Assembly (NCBI GenBank): GCA_963759095.1
Contig: CAVWYF010000018.1
Location: 1 to 64,000 of the forward strand
DNA length: 64,000 nucleotides
DNA from: Anderseniella sp963759095
GTDB taxonomy: Bacteria > Pseudomonadota > Alphaproteobacteria > Rhizobiales > Aestuariivirgaceae
Reading direction: 5' to 3'
The position numbers and the translations under genes are program-made. Below, in pieces: positions 7,993 through 15,835 of the stretch (positions are counted from its first letter, which is position 1; the number at the start of each line of letters is the position of its first letter). A model generated the notes under the pieces. It ran no database searches and was not told where the DNA came from. It saw only the letters and a list, made by a program, of their open reading frames with translations.

Positions 7993-8186
7993 AAAGCTAT
8001 GGTCGCTTTCACGTCAAGTACGTATTCATCTATATAGCTGGAACTACGAGTCCGACCTGACCAACGCTTGCGTTGGTTTTGTGACTAAGGACCTTGAAAC
8101 AATCCCTCCAGATGCTGATACCAGTGTCGGGGGTTTTTAGTTGGTAACTCGTCTCTCAATCAATCTGGAAAATGTCCGTTTCGGGT
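7993..8186. other. Spacer between the small peptide and the IS1182-type element
   Basis: An open frame ends with a TAG at 8140. Its last 40 or so codons (HLYSWNYESDLTNACVGF..) look protein-like but match no family I know. It may be the remains of a gene interrupted by the adjoining IS. Its upstream part overlaps the peptide gene in another frame, so I do not call it as a gene. Confidence 0.35.
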
Positions 8187-9869
8187 CCAGACTGTGTAAA
8201 AACGTCAATTGTGGTATGATTCTCCTGTCCTTTTGCGGGAGGGTTTCATGAAGCGATTTGTTGAAGGTGTTGACCGCGAGCAGGGTACTTTGTTTCCCGA
8301 GCGGCTTGATGACTACATTGGTGAAGACAACCCAGTTCGGGTGGTGGATGTTTTCGTTGATGAGCTTGATCTGGCAGTGCTTGGATTTGATCGAGTTGAA
8401 CCACGCGCGACCGGCCGACCGAGTTATCATCCATCAGTATTGCTGAAGTTATATGTCTACGGCTATCTCAACCGGGTTCAATCAAGCAGGCGTCTTGAGC
8501 GCGAGGCCGGGCGCAATGTCGAGGTTATGTGGCTGACGGGCCGTCTGTCACCGGACCACAAGACGATCGCCGACTTCCGCAAAGACAATGGCCTGGCGAT
8601 CCGCAAGGTGTGCACCAGGTTTGTTGGCCTGTGCCGTCAGCTTGACCTGTTTAGCGATGCCAGCGTGGCGATCGATGGCTCCAAGTTCAAGGCGGTCAAC
8701 AACCGGGACCGGAATTTTACGCGCAACAAGATGAAGCGGCGCCTGGAGCAGATTGAGGAAAGCGTCGAGCGCTATCTGCATCAGCTGGACAGTGCTGATC
8801 GGCAGGAAGCATCATTGGCACGCACAACCACGACAGCCCGCCTGAACGACAAGATCGCTAAGCTCAAGGAGGAGATGCAGCGCCTGAAAAAGCTTGAGGC
8901 CGCGATGCTTGCGGCGCCGGACCAGCAAATATCCCTGACCGATCCCGATGCCCGCTCCATGGCCACAAGTGGCCGGGGTTCAGGTGTGGTTGGTTATAAT
9001 GTGCAGGCTGCAGTGGACATCAAACACCATCTGATCGTTGCCCATGATGTTACCAACGTCGGTACCGACCGGGCGCAACTGTCCAACATGGCCCAGCATA
9101 CGAAAGCGGTCCTGGAGACAGACGCGCTGGATGTCGTTGCTGATCGAGGTTACTTCTCAAGCGAGGAGATTCTGGCATGCGATGAAGCCGGCATCACTGT
9201 CACACTTCCAAAGCCGCTAACCTCAGGCGCTAAGGCCAAGGGCCGATTTGGCAAACAGGATTTTGTCTACGTGGCGTTAGACGACGTTTACATCTGTCCT
9301 GCCGGTGAACGTCTGATCTATCATTATACCAACGAGGAAAAGGGGCTGACCCTGCGCCGCTACTGGACCAATGCCTGCCAGGCTTGCGCCATCAAGCATC
9401 ACTGCACCACGGGCAAGGAGCGCCGGATCAGACGTTGGGAGCACGAGCACGTTCTTGAGGCTGTCCAGCAACGACTCGACGAGAATCCCGAAAAGATGCG
9501 CCAGCGGCGCGAAACGGTTGAACACCCCTTCGGCACCATCAAATCCTGGATGGGGTCCACACACTTCCAGATGAAGACACTGAAACGGGTCTCAACCGAA
9601 ATGGCCCTGCATGTGCTGGCCTATAATCTCAAGCGTGTCATGAATATCCTGGGTATCGGCCCGCTGATGGCAGCGATGAGGGCGTAGGCGCTCGTCGGGC
9701 TCCTTTTACGCAAATATCACCCCAAATCACCGCTCAGAACCGTCAAATCCCGACAGAAGCTCCAATCAACCACCCAAAACCGCCAAACCGAAAATGCCCG
9801 CGGCAAAACAATCCAGGCCCAACACCTCATCACACGGGGCAGCCCAGTGAGCGTTTTTACACAGTCTGG
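8187..9869 (+). mobile_element. Complete IS1182-type insertion sequence
   Basis: The element is bounded by 18-bp perfect terminal inverted repeats: CCAGACTGTGTAAAAACG at 8187-8204 and its mirror at 9852-9869. It carries one full-length transposase gene. About 165 bp of non-coding sequence follow the gene before the right end. The left flank is the spacer after the small peptide. The right flank leads directly into the upstream part of an IS5-type transposase, whose own left end is missing at this point. I could not define a target duplication with certainty. Confidence 0.8.
8248..9687 (+). CDS. IS1182-family transposase
   Basis: This is a 479-residue DDE transposase of normal full length. 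The N-terminal domain (TLFPERLDDYIGEDNPVRVVD) and RPSYHPSVLLKLYVYGYLN are typical of the family. Acidic catalytic positions are visible in VAIDGSKFKAVN, VVADRGYFS and the C-terminal ETVEHPFGTIKSWMG. Between them is a coiled-coil insertion (about residues 160-240) and a Cys-rich stretch (CQACAIKHHC). The ATG at 8248 is chosen because GGGAGG precedes it by a normal distance; an upstream in-frame start would lack one. The gene appears intact, so the element may still be active. Confidence 0.92.
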   Translation: MKRFVEGVDREQGTLFPERLDDYIGEDNPVRVVDVFVDELDLAVLGFDRVEPRATGRPSYHPSVLLKLYVYGYLNRVQSSRRLEREAGRNVEVMWLTGRLSPDHKTIADFRKDNGLAIRKVCTRFVGLCRQLDLFSDASVAIDGSKFKAVNNRDRNFTRNKMKRRLEQIEESVERYLHQLDSADRQEASLARTTTTARLNDKIAKLKEEMQRLKKLEAAMLAAPDQQISLTDPDARSMATSGRGSGVVGYNVQAAVDIKHHLIVAHDVTNVGTDRAQLSNMAQHTKAVLETDALDVVADRGYFSSEEILACDEAGITVTLPKPLTSGAKAKGRFGKQDFVYVALDDVYICPAGERLIYHYTNEEKGLTLRRYWTNACQACAIKHHCTTGKERRIRRWEHEHVLEAVQQRLDENPEKMRQRRETVEHPFGTIKSWMGSTHFQMKTLKRVSTEMALHVLAYNLKRVMNILGIGPLMAAMRA

Positions 9870-9993
9870 GTCACAAGCGGACATCAGCACATGCAGAACA
9901 TATGTCCGCTTTCGGTTTCTTTGCGGGCATCGGATAATGCACTTGCGGATCATCGAACGCACATGGTTCAAGCTCCAAAACGGAGCTTTAACG
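9688..9993. other. 3' tail of IS1182-type element and 5' part of IS5-type element
   Basis: 9688-9869 is the untranslated tail and right inverted repeat of the IS1182-type element. 9870-9993 is the leader of the IS5-type transposase, including the palindromic-looking AGCTCCAAAACGGAGCT at 9971-9987 just before the start. No gene is visible in this stretch. Confidence 0.55.
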
Positions 9994-10751
9994 ATGCGCT
10001 ATGCCCTCACAGATGCAGAATGGATTATCATCCAACCAATCTTGCCCACAAAACCGAGAGGCGTGGCCCGCGTCGATGATCGGCGTGTGCTCAATGGCAT
10101 CTTCTGGATTCTGCGCTCTGGTGCTCCGTGGCGTGACCTGCCCGCCACCTATGGCCCTTACACAACTTGCTACAACCGGTTTGTTCGGTGGCAACGAGCT
10201 GGTGTGTGGAGTGGCATATTGGATGCCATCTCAAACGTGAAAAACGCCGATGTCCAAATGATCGACAGTTCGATAGTGCGCGTCCATCAGCATGGGTCTT
10301 GTATCAAACGTGACGAAGCACATTGCACAGGTCGATCCCGAGGTGGGCTGACGACGAAGATTCATGCCGTGGTTGATGGCCGTGGTCTGCCGGTACAACT
10401 CGCACTCAGTCCCGGACAGGAACATGACAGCCTGATTGCCGTTGAATTGTTGAGCAGCCTTCAGTCACAGGGCTTGCTTCTCGCCGACAAGGCCTATGAT
10501 TCAGATGCAATTCGGAAGTTTGTGCAGGACAGTGGGGCTTGGGCAAACATTCCACCAAGAAGCAACAGGAAGAACCCAATCTGCTTTAGCCCGCACCTCT
10601 ATCGAGACCGCAATCACGTGGAACGGTTCTTCAACCGCATTAAGCAATGCCGCCGGATTGCCACCAGATACGAAAAGCTTGCTGAGAATTTCCTAGCCTT
10701 CATCAAACTTGCGGCAATCAGGCTCTGGCTAGGCGTTTATGAGTCCACGCC
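9870..10751 (+). mobile_element. IS5-type (IS427-like) element lacking an adjacent left end
   Basis: The right end, TTTATGAGTCCACGCC at 10736-10751, is followed by CTAG. The matching left end is not found next to the transposase, where the IS1182-type right end lies instead. The nearest matching left end is at 2773, 7 kb away and also at CTAG. Either the IS1182 insertion was accompanied by loss of the IS5 left end, or the whole 2773-10751 segment is now bounded by IS5-type ends. Confidence 0.65.
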
Positions 10752-10755
10752 CTAG
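9994..10755 (+). CDS. IS5-family transposase (IS427 type), single frame
   Basis: This is a 253-residue transposase with the N-terminal MRYALTDAEWIIIQPILP and the DUF4096-like WRDLPATYGPYTTCYNRF segment. The DDE positions appear in MIDSSIVRVHQHG, LLADKAYDSD and RNHVERFFNRIKQCRR. Most relatives of this group make the enzyme by a frameshift between two frames; here it is one continuous frame. The ATG at 9994 is the family start, and the open frame extends 49 codons further upstream without similarity. The stop codon TAG is supplied by the CTAG target at 10752-10755. That same CTAG also gives the stop of the convergent cupin gene. Confidence 0.9.
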   Translation: MRYALTDAEWIIIQPILPTKPRGVARVDDRRVLNGIFWILRSGAPWRDLPATYGPYTTCYNRFVRWQRAGVWSGILDAISNVKNADVQMIDSSIVRVHQHGSCIKRDEAHCTGRSRGGLTTKIHAVVDGRGLPVQLALSPGQEHDSLIAVELLSSLQSQGLLLADKAYDSDAIRKFVQDSGAWANIPPRSNRKNPICFSPHLYRDRNHVERFFNRIKQCRRIATRYEKLAENFLAFIKLAAIRLWLGVYESTP

Positions 10756-11180
10756 TCCGCACCTGGTTGCCAGCCGGCCGGGGCCATCTCGAAGCCTGAA
10801 AATTCAAAACCCGGCGATACCGTACACCCGACAAGGGTCCAGTTCCCGAGGCTTCTGGCCGATTGCCAGACGCCAGCGGGGATAACCAGTTGCGGCCGCG
10901 CATCGCTGGTCAGGTTGGTGCTGAGTTCATGGTGGTTTACCTTGCGGCCATCCGGTGACAGTGCGAGTTCCAAAGCAGCTCCTGCATACCAGTGCCAGGC
11001 CTCAGCGGCGTCGACCCGATGCCAGTGGCTCACTTCACCGGCCTGCAGAAGGTAATAGATCGCCGTGCCGACACTGCGTTCGCCCGGCTCCGCCGGTGCT
11101 CGCCAGGTTTCGGCAAAGTGACCACCTTCAGGGTGGGGTTTGAGGTTCAGTGTTTCAATAATCTGAGCCGCTTTAATCAT
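10752..11180 (-). CDS. Cupin protein of the DUF985 (Cupin_5) family
   Basis: This 142-residue protein has the DUF985 signatures: LKPHPEGGHFAETWRA near the N-terminus, the metal-site strand pair SHWHRVDAAEAWHWYAG in the middle, and VIPAGVWQSARSLG..VGCTVSPGFEF at the C-terminus. It is a single-domain RmlC-like cupin. Its substrate is unknown. Its TAG stop lies in the CTAG that bounds the IS5-type end, so the last residues may differ from the pre-insertion protein. Length is close to normal for the family, so little seems lost. Family call is firm. Confidence 0.88.
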   Translation of the reverse strand: MIKAAQIIETLNLKPHPEGGHFAETWRAPAEPGERSVGTAIYYLLQAGEVSHWHRVDAAEAWHWYAGAALELALSPDGRKVNHHELSTNLTSDARPQLVIPAGVWQSARSLGNWTLVGCTVSPGFEFSGFEMAPAGWQPGAD

Positions 11181-11275
11181 CAGGTCTCCCCGTTTTCAAG
11201 GCCGTAGCTACACTACCAGACAATGCAATCGTGATTGCTACCGGCTCGTAGCTTCCGGCTGGACATGTTAGTCCA

Positions 11276-12643
11276 CTACGCGCCCAGTTTGCGCAACAGC
11301 GCCACCCACGCAGTCATCCCCTCTTCGATTGCCGAAAGCCGGAAGAACTCGTTGGGGGAATGAAAATCTTCATCTGCCGTTGAAAACGACAGGGTTACCG
11401 TATCGATGCCGAGTGCGCGCTTGATCATGTCAGATAACGGCAAGGTGCTGCCGACCCGGACGCGCACCGGTTTTGCTCCAAGGGCGTCCTCAATGGCCTC
11501 TTCGACCGCAAGCAACAATGGCAGGTCCGGCGGCACCAGATAGGCCGCGTTGCCGTCATCTCGTGGCGCGAGTTCGATAAAGGTTCCAGGAGGGCAGGCG
11601 CGCTCGAAATGGCGCTGCAGGGCCTGCGCCACATGGGCCGGGTCCTGACCCGGCACAAGCCGTGTCGTTATCTTGGCAAAGGCTTCGGCCGGTGTAACGG
11701 TTTTGCCGCCTTCGCCGGTGTAGCCGGACCACATGCCGTTGATCTCCAGCGTCGGCCGCAGCCAGAGCCGCTCCAGTGTCGAAAACCCGTCCTCGCCATA
11801 CGGCACAGACCCGATTGCCGCAAAGAAGCCAGCCTCGTCAAAAGGCAGGCTGGCTATGTCGGTACGGATGGTTTCGTCCGGGTCGTCGATGCCGTCATAG
11901 AATCCGGTAACAGATACCTTGCCGTCCGGTGAATGCAATGCGGCGACGAGACTGGCCAGAACCTGTGCCGCATTGGGCACGCCGCCGCCAAAGCGGCCGG
12001 AATGCAGGTCTTTCGATGCTGTCCTCAGAGCAAGTTCAAACGCCATGTTGCCGCGCGATCCGGTATTAACGCTGGGCAGGTCGGCCCGCCAGCGGGCACC
12101 GTCGGCGGAAATTACCGCTTCAGCGCGCAACCGGTCCGCATTGCTTTGCAGAATAACCGGCAGGGTTGCGCTGCCGATTTCTTCCTCGCCTTCCAGCAAG
12201 ACCTTGATGTTGACGGGCAGGCGGCCTTCGACAGTGAGATAGGCGAACAGGACCTCAAGGGCGATGGAAGCCGGTCCCTTGTCATCTGACACGCCACGGC
12301 CATAGAGGCGACCGTCGCGTATTTGCGGGTCGAATGGGGCTGAGTGCCATTTGTCCAGCGGGTCAGGCGGTTGAACATCATAGTGGCCATAAACCAGATA
12401 GGTCGGCGCGCCGGGCAAGCCGAGCCACTCGCCGTAGACGGCAGGATGTCCGCCTGCCGCAATCTCCTCCACATTGTTGAAGCCTGCGGCCCTGAGGCGG
12501 TCAACGAGTAACATGCGCGCCGCAGCCATGCCGTCGGCATAAGCCGGATCCGTGCTGACCGACGGTATCCGTGCATATTCGATCAGTCGATTGAGGATGC
12601 CGTCATGATCGTCCAGCAGGTGGTCCAGGACAGGGTCGCTCAC
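11276..12643 (-). CDS. M20 family metallopeptidase (dipeptidase-like)
   Basis: The 455-residue length fits M20 dipeptidases of the carnosinase/CNDP type. Metal-site motifs are visible in order: VYGHYDVQPPD (His and Asp), GRGVSDDKG (bridging Asp), LEGEEEIGS (catalytic Glu pair), HSGRFGG in the lid domain, and DEDFHSPNEFF (last His). It should hydrolyse a dipeptide or N-acyl amino acid in the cytoplasm. The ATG start overlaps the stop of the upstream SDR by 4 nt, so the two are translationally coupled. It is the last gene of a leftward set with SDR, ketopantoate reductase-like, creatininase-like and MarR genes, divergent from a peptide-type ABC importer. This supports uptake and breakdown of an amide or peptide. 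Confidence 0.9.
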   Translation of the reverse strand: MSDPVLDHLLDDHDGILNRLIEYARIPSVSTDPAYADGMAAARMLLVDRLRAAGFNNVEEIAAGGHPAVYGEWLGLPGAPTYLVYGHYDVQPPDPLDKWHSAPFDPQIRDGRLYGRGVSDDKGPASIALEVLFAYLTVEGRLPVNIKVLLEGEEEIGSATLPVILQSNADRLRAEAVISADGARWRADLPSVNTGSRGNMAFELALRTASKDLHSGRFGGGVPNAAQVLASLVAALHSPDGKVSVTGFYDGIDDPDETIRTDIASLPFDEAGFFAAIGSVPYGEDGFSTLERLWLRPTLEINGMWSGYTGEGGKTVTPAEAFAKITTRLVPGQDPAHVAQALQRHFERACPPGTFIELAPRDDGNAAYLVPPDLPLLLAVEEAIEDALGAKPVRVRVGSTLPLSDMIKRALGIDTVTLSFSTADEDFHSPNEFFRLSAIEEGMTAWVALLRKLGA

Positions 12644-13386
12644 GAGCGGCCTCCGTCAACCGAAAGCACCTGCCCGGAAATCCAGCGCGCCTGTTCGCTG
12701 GCCAGAAACAGCGTGGCTGCAGCAATGTCATCGGCGCTGCCGAGCCGGTGGGTGTGGATGGATTCAATCAGTCGCTGCTGGCCGTCTTTGCCCATCGCCT
12801 CCCATTGCCGCTCGGTGGTCGGGTTGGAGCGAACGAAGCCGGGGGCGACCGAATTGACCGTGATGCCTGCCGGGCCCAGCTCCCAGGAGAGCTGCCGCAC
12901 GATGCCGACGAGAGCGTGTTTGGCACCGGTGTAAGCCTGGATGCCGGTCAGGGACGGGCGCAATCCAGCGCCTGAGGCGATGGCGATCAATCGCCCTGTG
13001 CCGTTCGACTTCATGGCCGGCGCACAAGCTTGTGCCAGCCAGAAAAAGGCGTCCGTGTTTGCCGCAAAAATGCTGCGCCAGTCTGTTTCGTCAATTTCCT
13101 CGATGGGGCGGCCAGCCTGACCACGGGTGCCGCCGGCTGCATGGACAACAATGTCCGGACCGCGCTTAAGCGAAGCGATGAAGCCGTGCACTGCTGATCT
13201 GTCGGACAGGTCAAGCGCGTGCGCGGTAACCCCAAGCTGATCGGCAGTGTCTGCAAGACCCTTGTCATCTATGTCGGTCACAACAACCGTTGCGCGCGAT
13301 GCTGCAAAAGCTTCAGCGATTGCCCGTCCGATGCCCTGGGCCGCGCCGGTGACCAGCACGGTCTTGGTGTTAAAATCTAGTTGCAT
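12640..13386 (-). CDS. SDR family oxidoreductase
   Basis: This is a 248-residue classical SDR. The cofactor loop TGAAQGIG starts at residue 13, TDIDDKG follows the second strand, and the active-site YTGAK is present. The usual NNAG is replaced by HAAGG, a tolerated variant. The C-terminal WISGQVLSVDGG is typical. Its start overlaps the ketopantoate reductase-like gene by 10 nt and its stop overlaps the peptidase start by 4 nt, so it is central in an operon. It probably oxidises a hydroxyl or reduces a ketone in the pathway fed by the neighbouring importer. The substrate is not inferable. Confidence 0.9.
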   Translation of the reverse strand: MQLDFNTKTVLVTGAAQGIGRAIAEAFAASRATVVVTDIDDKGLADTADQLGVTAHALDLSDRSAVHGFIASLKRGPDIVVHAAGGTRGQAGRPIEEIDETDWRSIFAANTDAFFWLAQACAPAMKSNGTGRLIAIASGAGLRPSLTGIQAYTGAKHALVGIVRQLSWELGPAGITVNSVAPGFVRSNPTTERQWEAMGKDGQQRLIESIHTHRLGSADDIAAATLFLASEQARWISGQVLSVDGGRS

Positions 13387-14396
13387 CGATCCATCAGCTC
13401 CTGAAATGTCTCAGCCGATTGTTCGCGGCGTCCGGCCTCAATGTCATTGATCAACTGCTTGACGGCGTCCAGCGCCGGTGTCGGTACGCCGGCAATCCGG
13501 CCCAGTTCGCAGATGATGCCGATCTGTGGATCGACTTCGGTACGCCGTTTGCGCACTGCCAGATCGCGCCAGATGCCGCTGTGGGTCTTGGCGGTCGTGC
13601 TGTTGAAGTCTGCCAGCCTGGCGATACAGGCACGCGCGTCAGCATCGCCGGCATCGGCCATGAAGGCCTCAGGATCGAAGCCGTTGAAGCCGGTCGGTAT
13701 GACACCGCGGGCTGCTGCCACGGCCATCACTTCGCGCCCCAGTGCGATGAAGGCCGGAACCCGGGCGGGATCGGCAAAGTTCTCCGTCATCGACTGAGGT
13801 GTCAGTGCGGTGGCAAACAGCATCGCACCGTAGCCGAGCTTGCCCCATAGGTATGACCAGATGTCCGGCGTCAGCACGGCATCAGGCTCAAAAATCGAGA
13901 GCAGGCGGTGCATGTCGCGCGTTCTGTCGCGAACACTGCCGTCCACTTCGCCTACGACAACCGCGCCGCGGTTGCCAAACAGAATGTCACCGGGTCCATG
14001 CCAGTCAGCACCGAAATTGACAAAAGCGCCCATTGTGCGCTCCTCGCCGACAATGCCGGCGATGGTCAACTCGTTGAGGCCATTTTGAGCTGACAGCACG
14101 TAACCGTCATCTGTCAGGTGAGGCGCAAGGGCATTTGCGGCTGCTTCGGTTGCCTGGGCCTTGACGGCCAGGACAATGCGCGAGAACCGTCCTTCAAGTT
14201 CGTCCGGCGTGACGGACGGGATGACCTGGGTGAATGTTTCTACGGGTCCGCTGATCGACAAACCGCTGGTCCGGCAGGCCTGTACATGCTCAGGGACGAT
14301 ATCAACCATCAGGACATTTTCGCCCGCCCGTGCCCACCAGGCACCGAGAGTGCCGCCAATGGCGCCTGCACCCCAGACAAGGATGGGATCATCCAT
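13377..14396 (-). CDS. Ketopantoate reductase family (PanE/ApbA-like) dehydrogenase
   Basis: This 339-residue protein has the N-terminal Rossmann motif ILVWGAGAIGGTLGAWW followed by an acidic residue in MVDIVPE. The two-domain ApbA architecture is complete, with the C-terminal helical region containing WGKLGYGAMLFATALT and the late GRIAGVPTPALDAV. PanE makes D-pantoate, but this gene is placed among catabolic genes, and many paralogues reduce or oxidise other 2-keto or 3-hydroxy acids. I chose ATG 14396 because AGGAG lies 8 nt upstream; an upstream ATG at 14426 would overlap the creatininase-like gene by 25 nt. I do not assign panE. Confidence 0.85.
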   Translation of the reverse strand: MDDPILVWGAGAIGGTLGAWWARAGENVLMVDIVPEHVQACRTSGLSISGPVETFTQVIPSVTPDELEGRFSRIVLAVKAQATEAAANALAPHLTDDGYVLSAQNGLNELTIAGIVGEERTMGAFVNFGADWHGPGDILFGNRGAVVVGEVDGSVRDRTRDMHRLLSIFEPDAVLTPDIWSYLWGKLGYGAMLFATALTPQSMTENFADPARVPAFIALGREVMAVAAARGVIPTGFNGFDPEAFMADAGDADARACIARLADFNSTTAKTHSGIWRDLAVRKRRTEVDPQIGIICELGRIAGVPTPALDAVKQLINDIEAGRREQSAETFQELMDRCN

Positions 14397-14401
14397 ACGC
14401 G

Positions 14402-15118
14402 TCACTCCTGATGCAGTTTCGGCCATGGCCCGTCGAGCGCCTCGCGAACTTCATCCACGCCGGTTTGCCACAGCGCCAGCATGGTCGCGTCGTCCTTCTG
14501 ATAGGCTCCGCCAAAACTGCCGTCGCCGAGCATTTGTTTGGCAGTTGCAGGCGCGGCTGCCTTCAGGGCCGTCAGGTCCATGGCGTCCTTGATGTGCTGA
14601 GGGGCAGCGGCATGAGCCAGCCGGGTCCAGGGGAAGTTCTCCATCCAGTTGGCATGGCTGCCGGACGTATCTATTTTTTGTGCATGGGCCCAGACCTGCG
14701 GCGAGTTCCACCAGTTGTGAAACTTGATGTTCATGTCCGGGTGATCGATCATCAGTTCATTGGCAACGGCGCCGGCAGGCTGGTTGCCGCCATGTCCGTT
14801 GACAATCAGCACGCGGCGAAAACCCATGCGCGAAAACGATGCCATTACATCACGCACCACCGCCAACAGGGTTTCCACCCGTAGGGTGACTGTACCGGGG
14901 AAATCCGCAAAATAGGGTGCAAGTCCGTAGGGCATGACGGGAAAGACCGGAACGCCGGCCGCCTCTGCAGCCTCGGTTGCGACCCGTTCTGCCAGTATGG
15001 CGTCGACGCACAGCGACAGTTGCGCGTGTTGTTCAGTCGAGCCGATGGGCAGGACGCAACGGTCATCGCGTGCAATCTGATTTTCCATATCGGACCAGTT
15101 CATGTCAGCGACGCGCAT
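14402..15118 (-). CDS. Creatininase family amidohydrolase
   Basis: This is a 238-residue protein of the creatininase fold. Motifs are LPIGSTEQHAQLSLCVDA (metal ligands Glu, His and Asp), VNGHGGNQPA (His), and SHANWMENF near the C-terminal third (Glu). Family members open cyclic amides such as creatinine, or hydrolyse formamide-type bonds in cofactor and antibiotic pathways. The start at 15118 follows AAGGGGGA and overlaps the stop of the MarR gene by 14 nt. The gene thus belongs to the same leftward transcript as the regulator. With the M20 peptidase and the ABC importer, it points to use of an amide-containing nutrient. Confidence 0.9.
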   Translation of the reverse strand: MRVADMNWSDMENQIARDDRCVLPIGSTEQHAQLSLCVDAILAERVATEAAEAAGVPVFPVMPYGLAPYFADFPGTVTLRVETLLAVVRDVMASFSRMGFRRVLIVNGHGGNQPAGAVANELMIDHPDMNIKFHNWWNSPQVWAHAQKIDTSGSHANWMENFPWTRLAHAAAPQHIKDAMDLTALKAAAPATAKQMLGDGSFGGAYQKDDATMLALWQTGVDEVREALDGPWPKLHQE

Positions 15119-15683
15119 CGGCCTGTCCCCCTTTGTTGTGTTGTTGGTCGTCGAGTGTGTCTGGCCATTGCGGAGATGCCAGCACCATTTTGGCCATCAA
15201 GGTTGAAAGTTGCTGCTGTTCTTCATGATCAAGCGCGTTCAGCATCATGTGCTCAAACGACACAAAGCGTGGCAATGATTCATCGAACAGGGTGCGCCCT
15301 GCTGGTGTCAGTGACAGCACGAACCGCCGTCCGTCCTCGGTGTCCGGCGTCCGGGATATCAGTTTCAAACGGTTGAGTTTGTGGATGGCGCGGCTGAGCG
15401 TGTTTTGTGGAAACCCGGAGGACGCGCTGATGTCGCGGGCATAGGCGCCGTCAAGCAGGCCGAGCGAGAAAATCACCACGAATTCAGGTCGCGACAGGCC
15501 ATGGTTCTCTTCCACCCATGCATACAGCGGAACGTTGTAGCGCAAGGCCAGATAGTTCAGCCGATAAGTGAACCAGCAAGGGTTATGCCACAGCTTGACC
15601 CTTGTCATCTCGTCATGCGCGCCAGTGTCGGGCAATCCGGTAACCTCGCCGGAAGTGTATTGTTTCAGGTCGGGTTTGAGCAT
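15105..15683 (-). CDS. MarR family transcriptional regulator
   Basis: The 192-residue protein has a winged-helix region at about residues 95-155, with recognition-helix and wing sequences NTLSRAIHKLNRLKLISR and EDGRRFVLSLTPAGRTLF. The N-terminal 40 residues (including LWHNPCWFTYRLNYLAL) extend beyond the core. It is the first gene of the leftward catabolic set and lies opposite the importer's binding-protein gene, 152 bp away. It therefore probably controls both directions from the shared spacer. MarR proteins usually repress until a small molecule binds, but the ligand here is unknown. Confidence 0.88.
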   Translation of the reverse strand: MLKPDLKQYTSGEVTGLPDTGAHDEMTRVKLWHNPCWFTYRLNYLALRYNVPLYAWVEENHGLSRPEFVVIFSLGLLDGAYARDISASSGFPQNTLSRAIHKLNRLKLISRTPDTEDGRRFVLSLTPAGRTLFDESLPRFVSFEHMMLNALDHEEQQQLSTLMAKMVLASPQWPDTLDDQQHNKGGQADARR

Positions 15684-15835
15684 CTATCGATCCATGTGAA
15701 AATGCGAGGTTGTCCATTTTTCTCTTGACGCGGACAGCATGGCGCAGCACCTTTTGTGAAACAAGTTCCAAATTGAAGTATTTATTTTTGGTGCTTGCGA
15801 GGTTGAATTTGTATCCGAATCAAGGGGATCACTCC
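15684..15835. promoter_or_regulatory. Divergent promoter region between MarR gene and ABC importer
   Basis: These 152 bp separate two divergently transcribed units. The portion near 15760-15800 is locally AT-rich (AAATTGAAGTATTTATTTTT). A ribosome site AAGGGGA precedes the importer gene at 15822-15828. A MarR operator is expected by context, but I cannot point to a convincing perfect palindrome. Confidence 0.5.

Noticed and set aside
3966..8186. Type I secretion genes that should accompany the RTX protein
   Set aside because: No ABC exporter or membrane fusion protein pattern is found in any frame around it.
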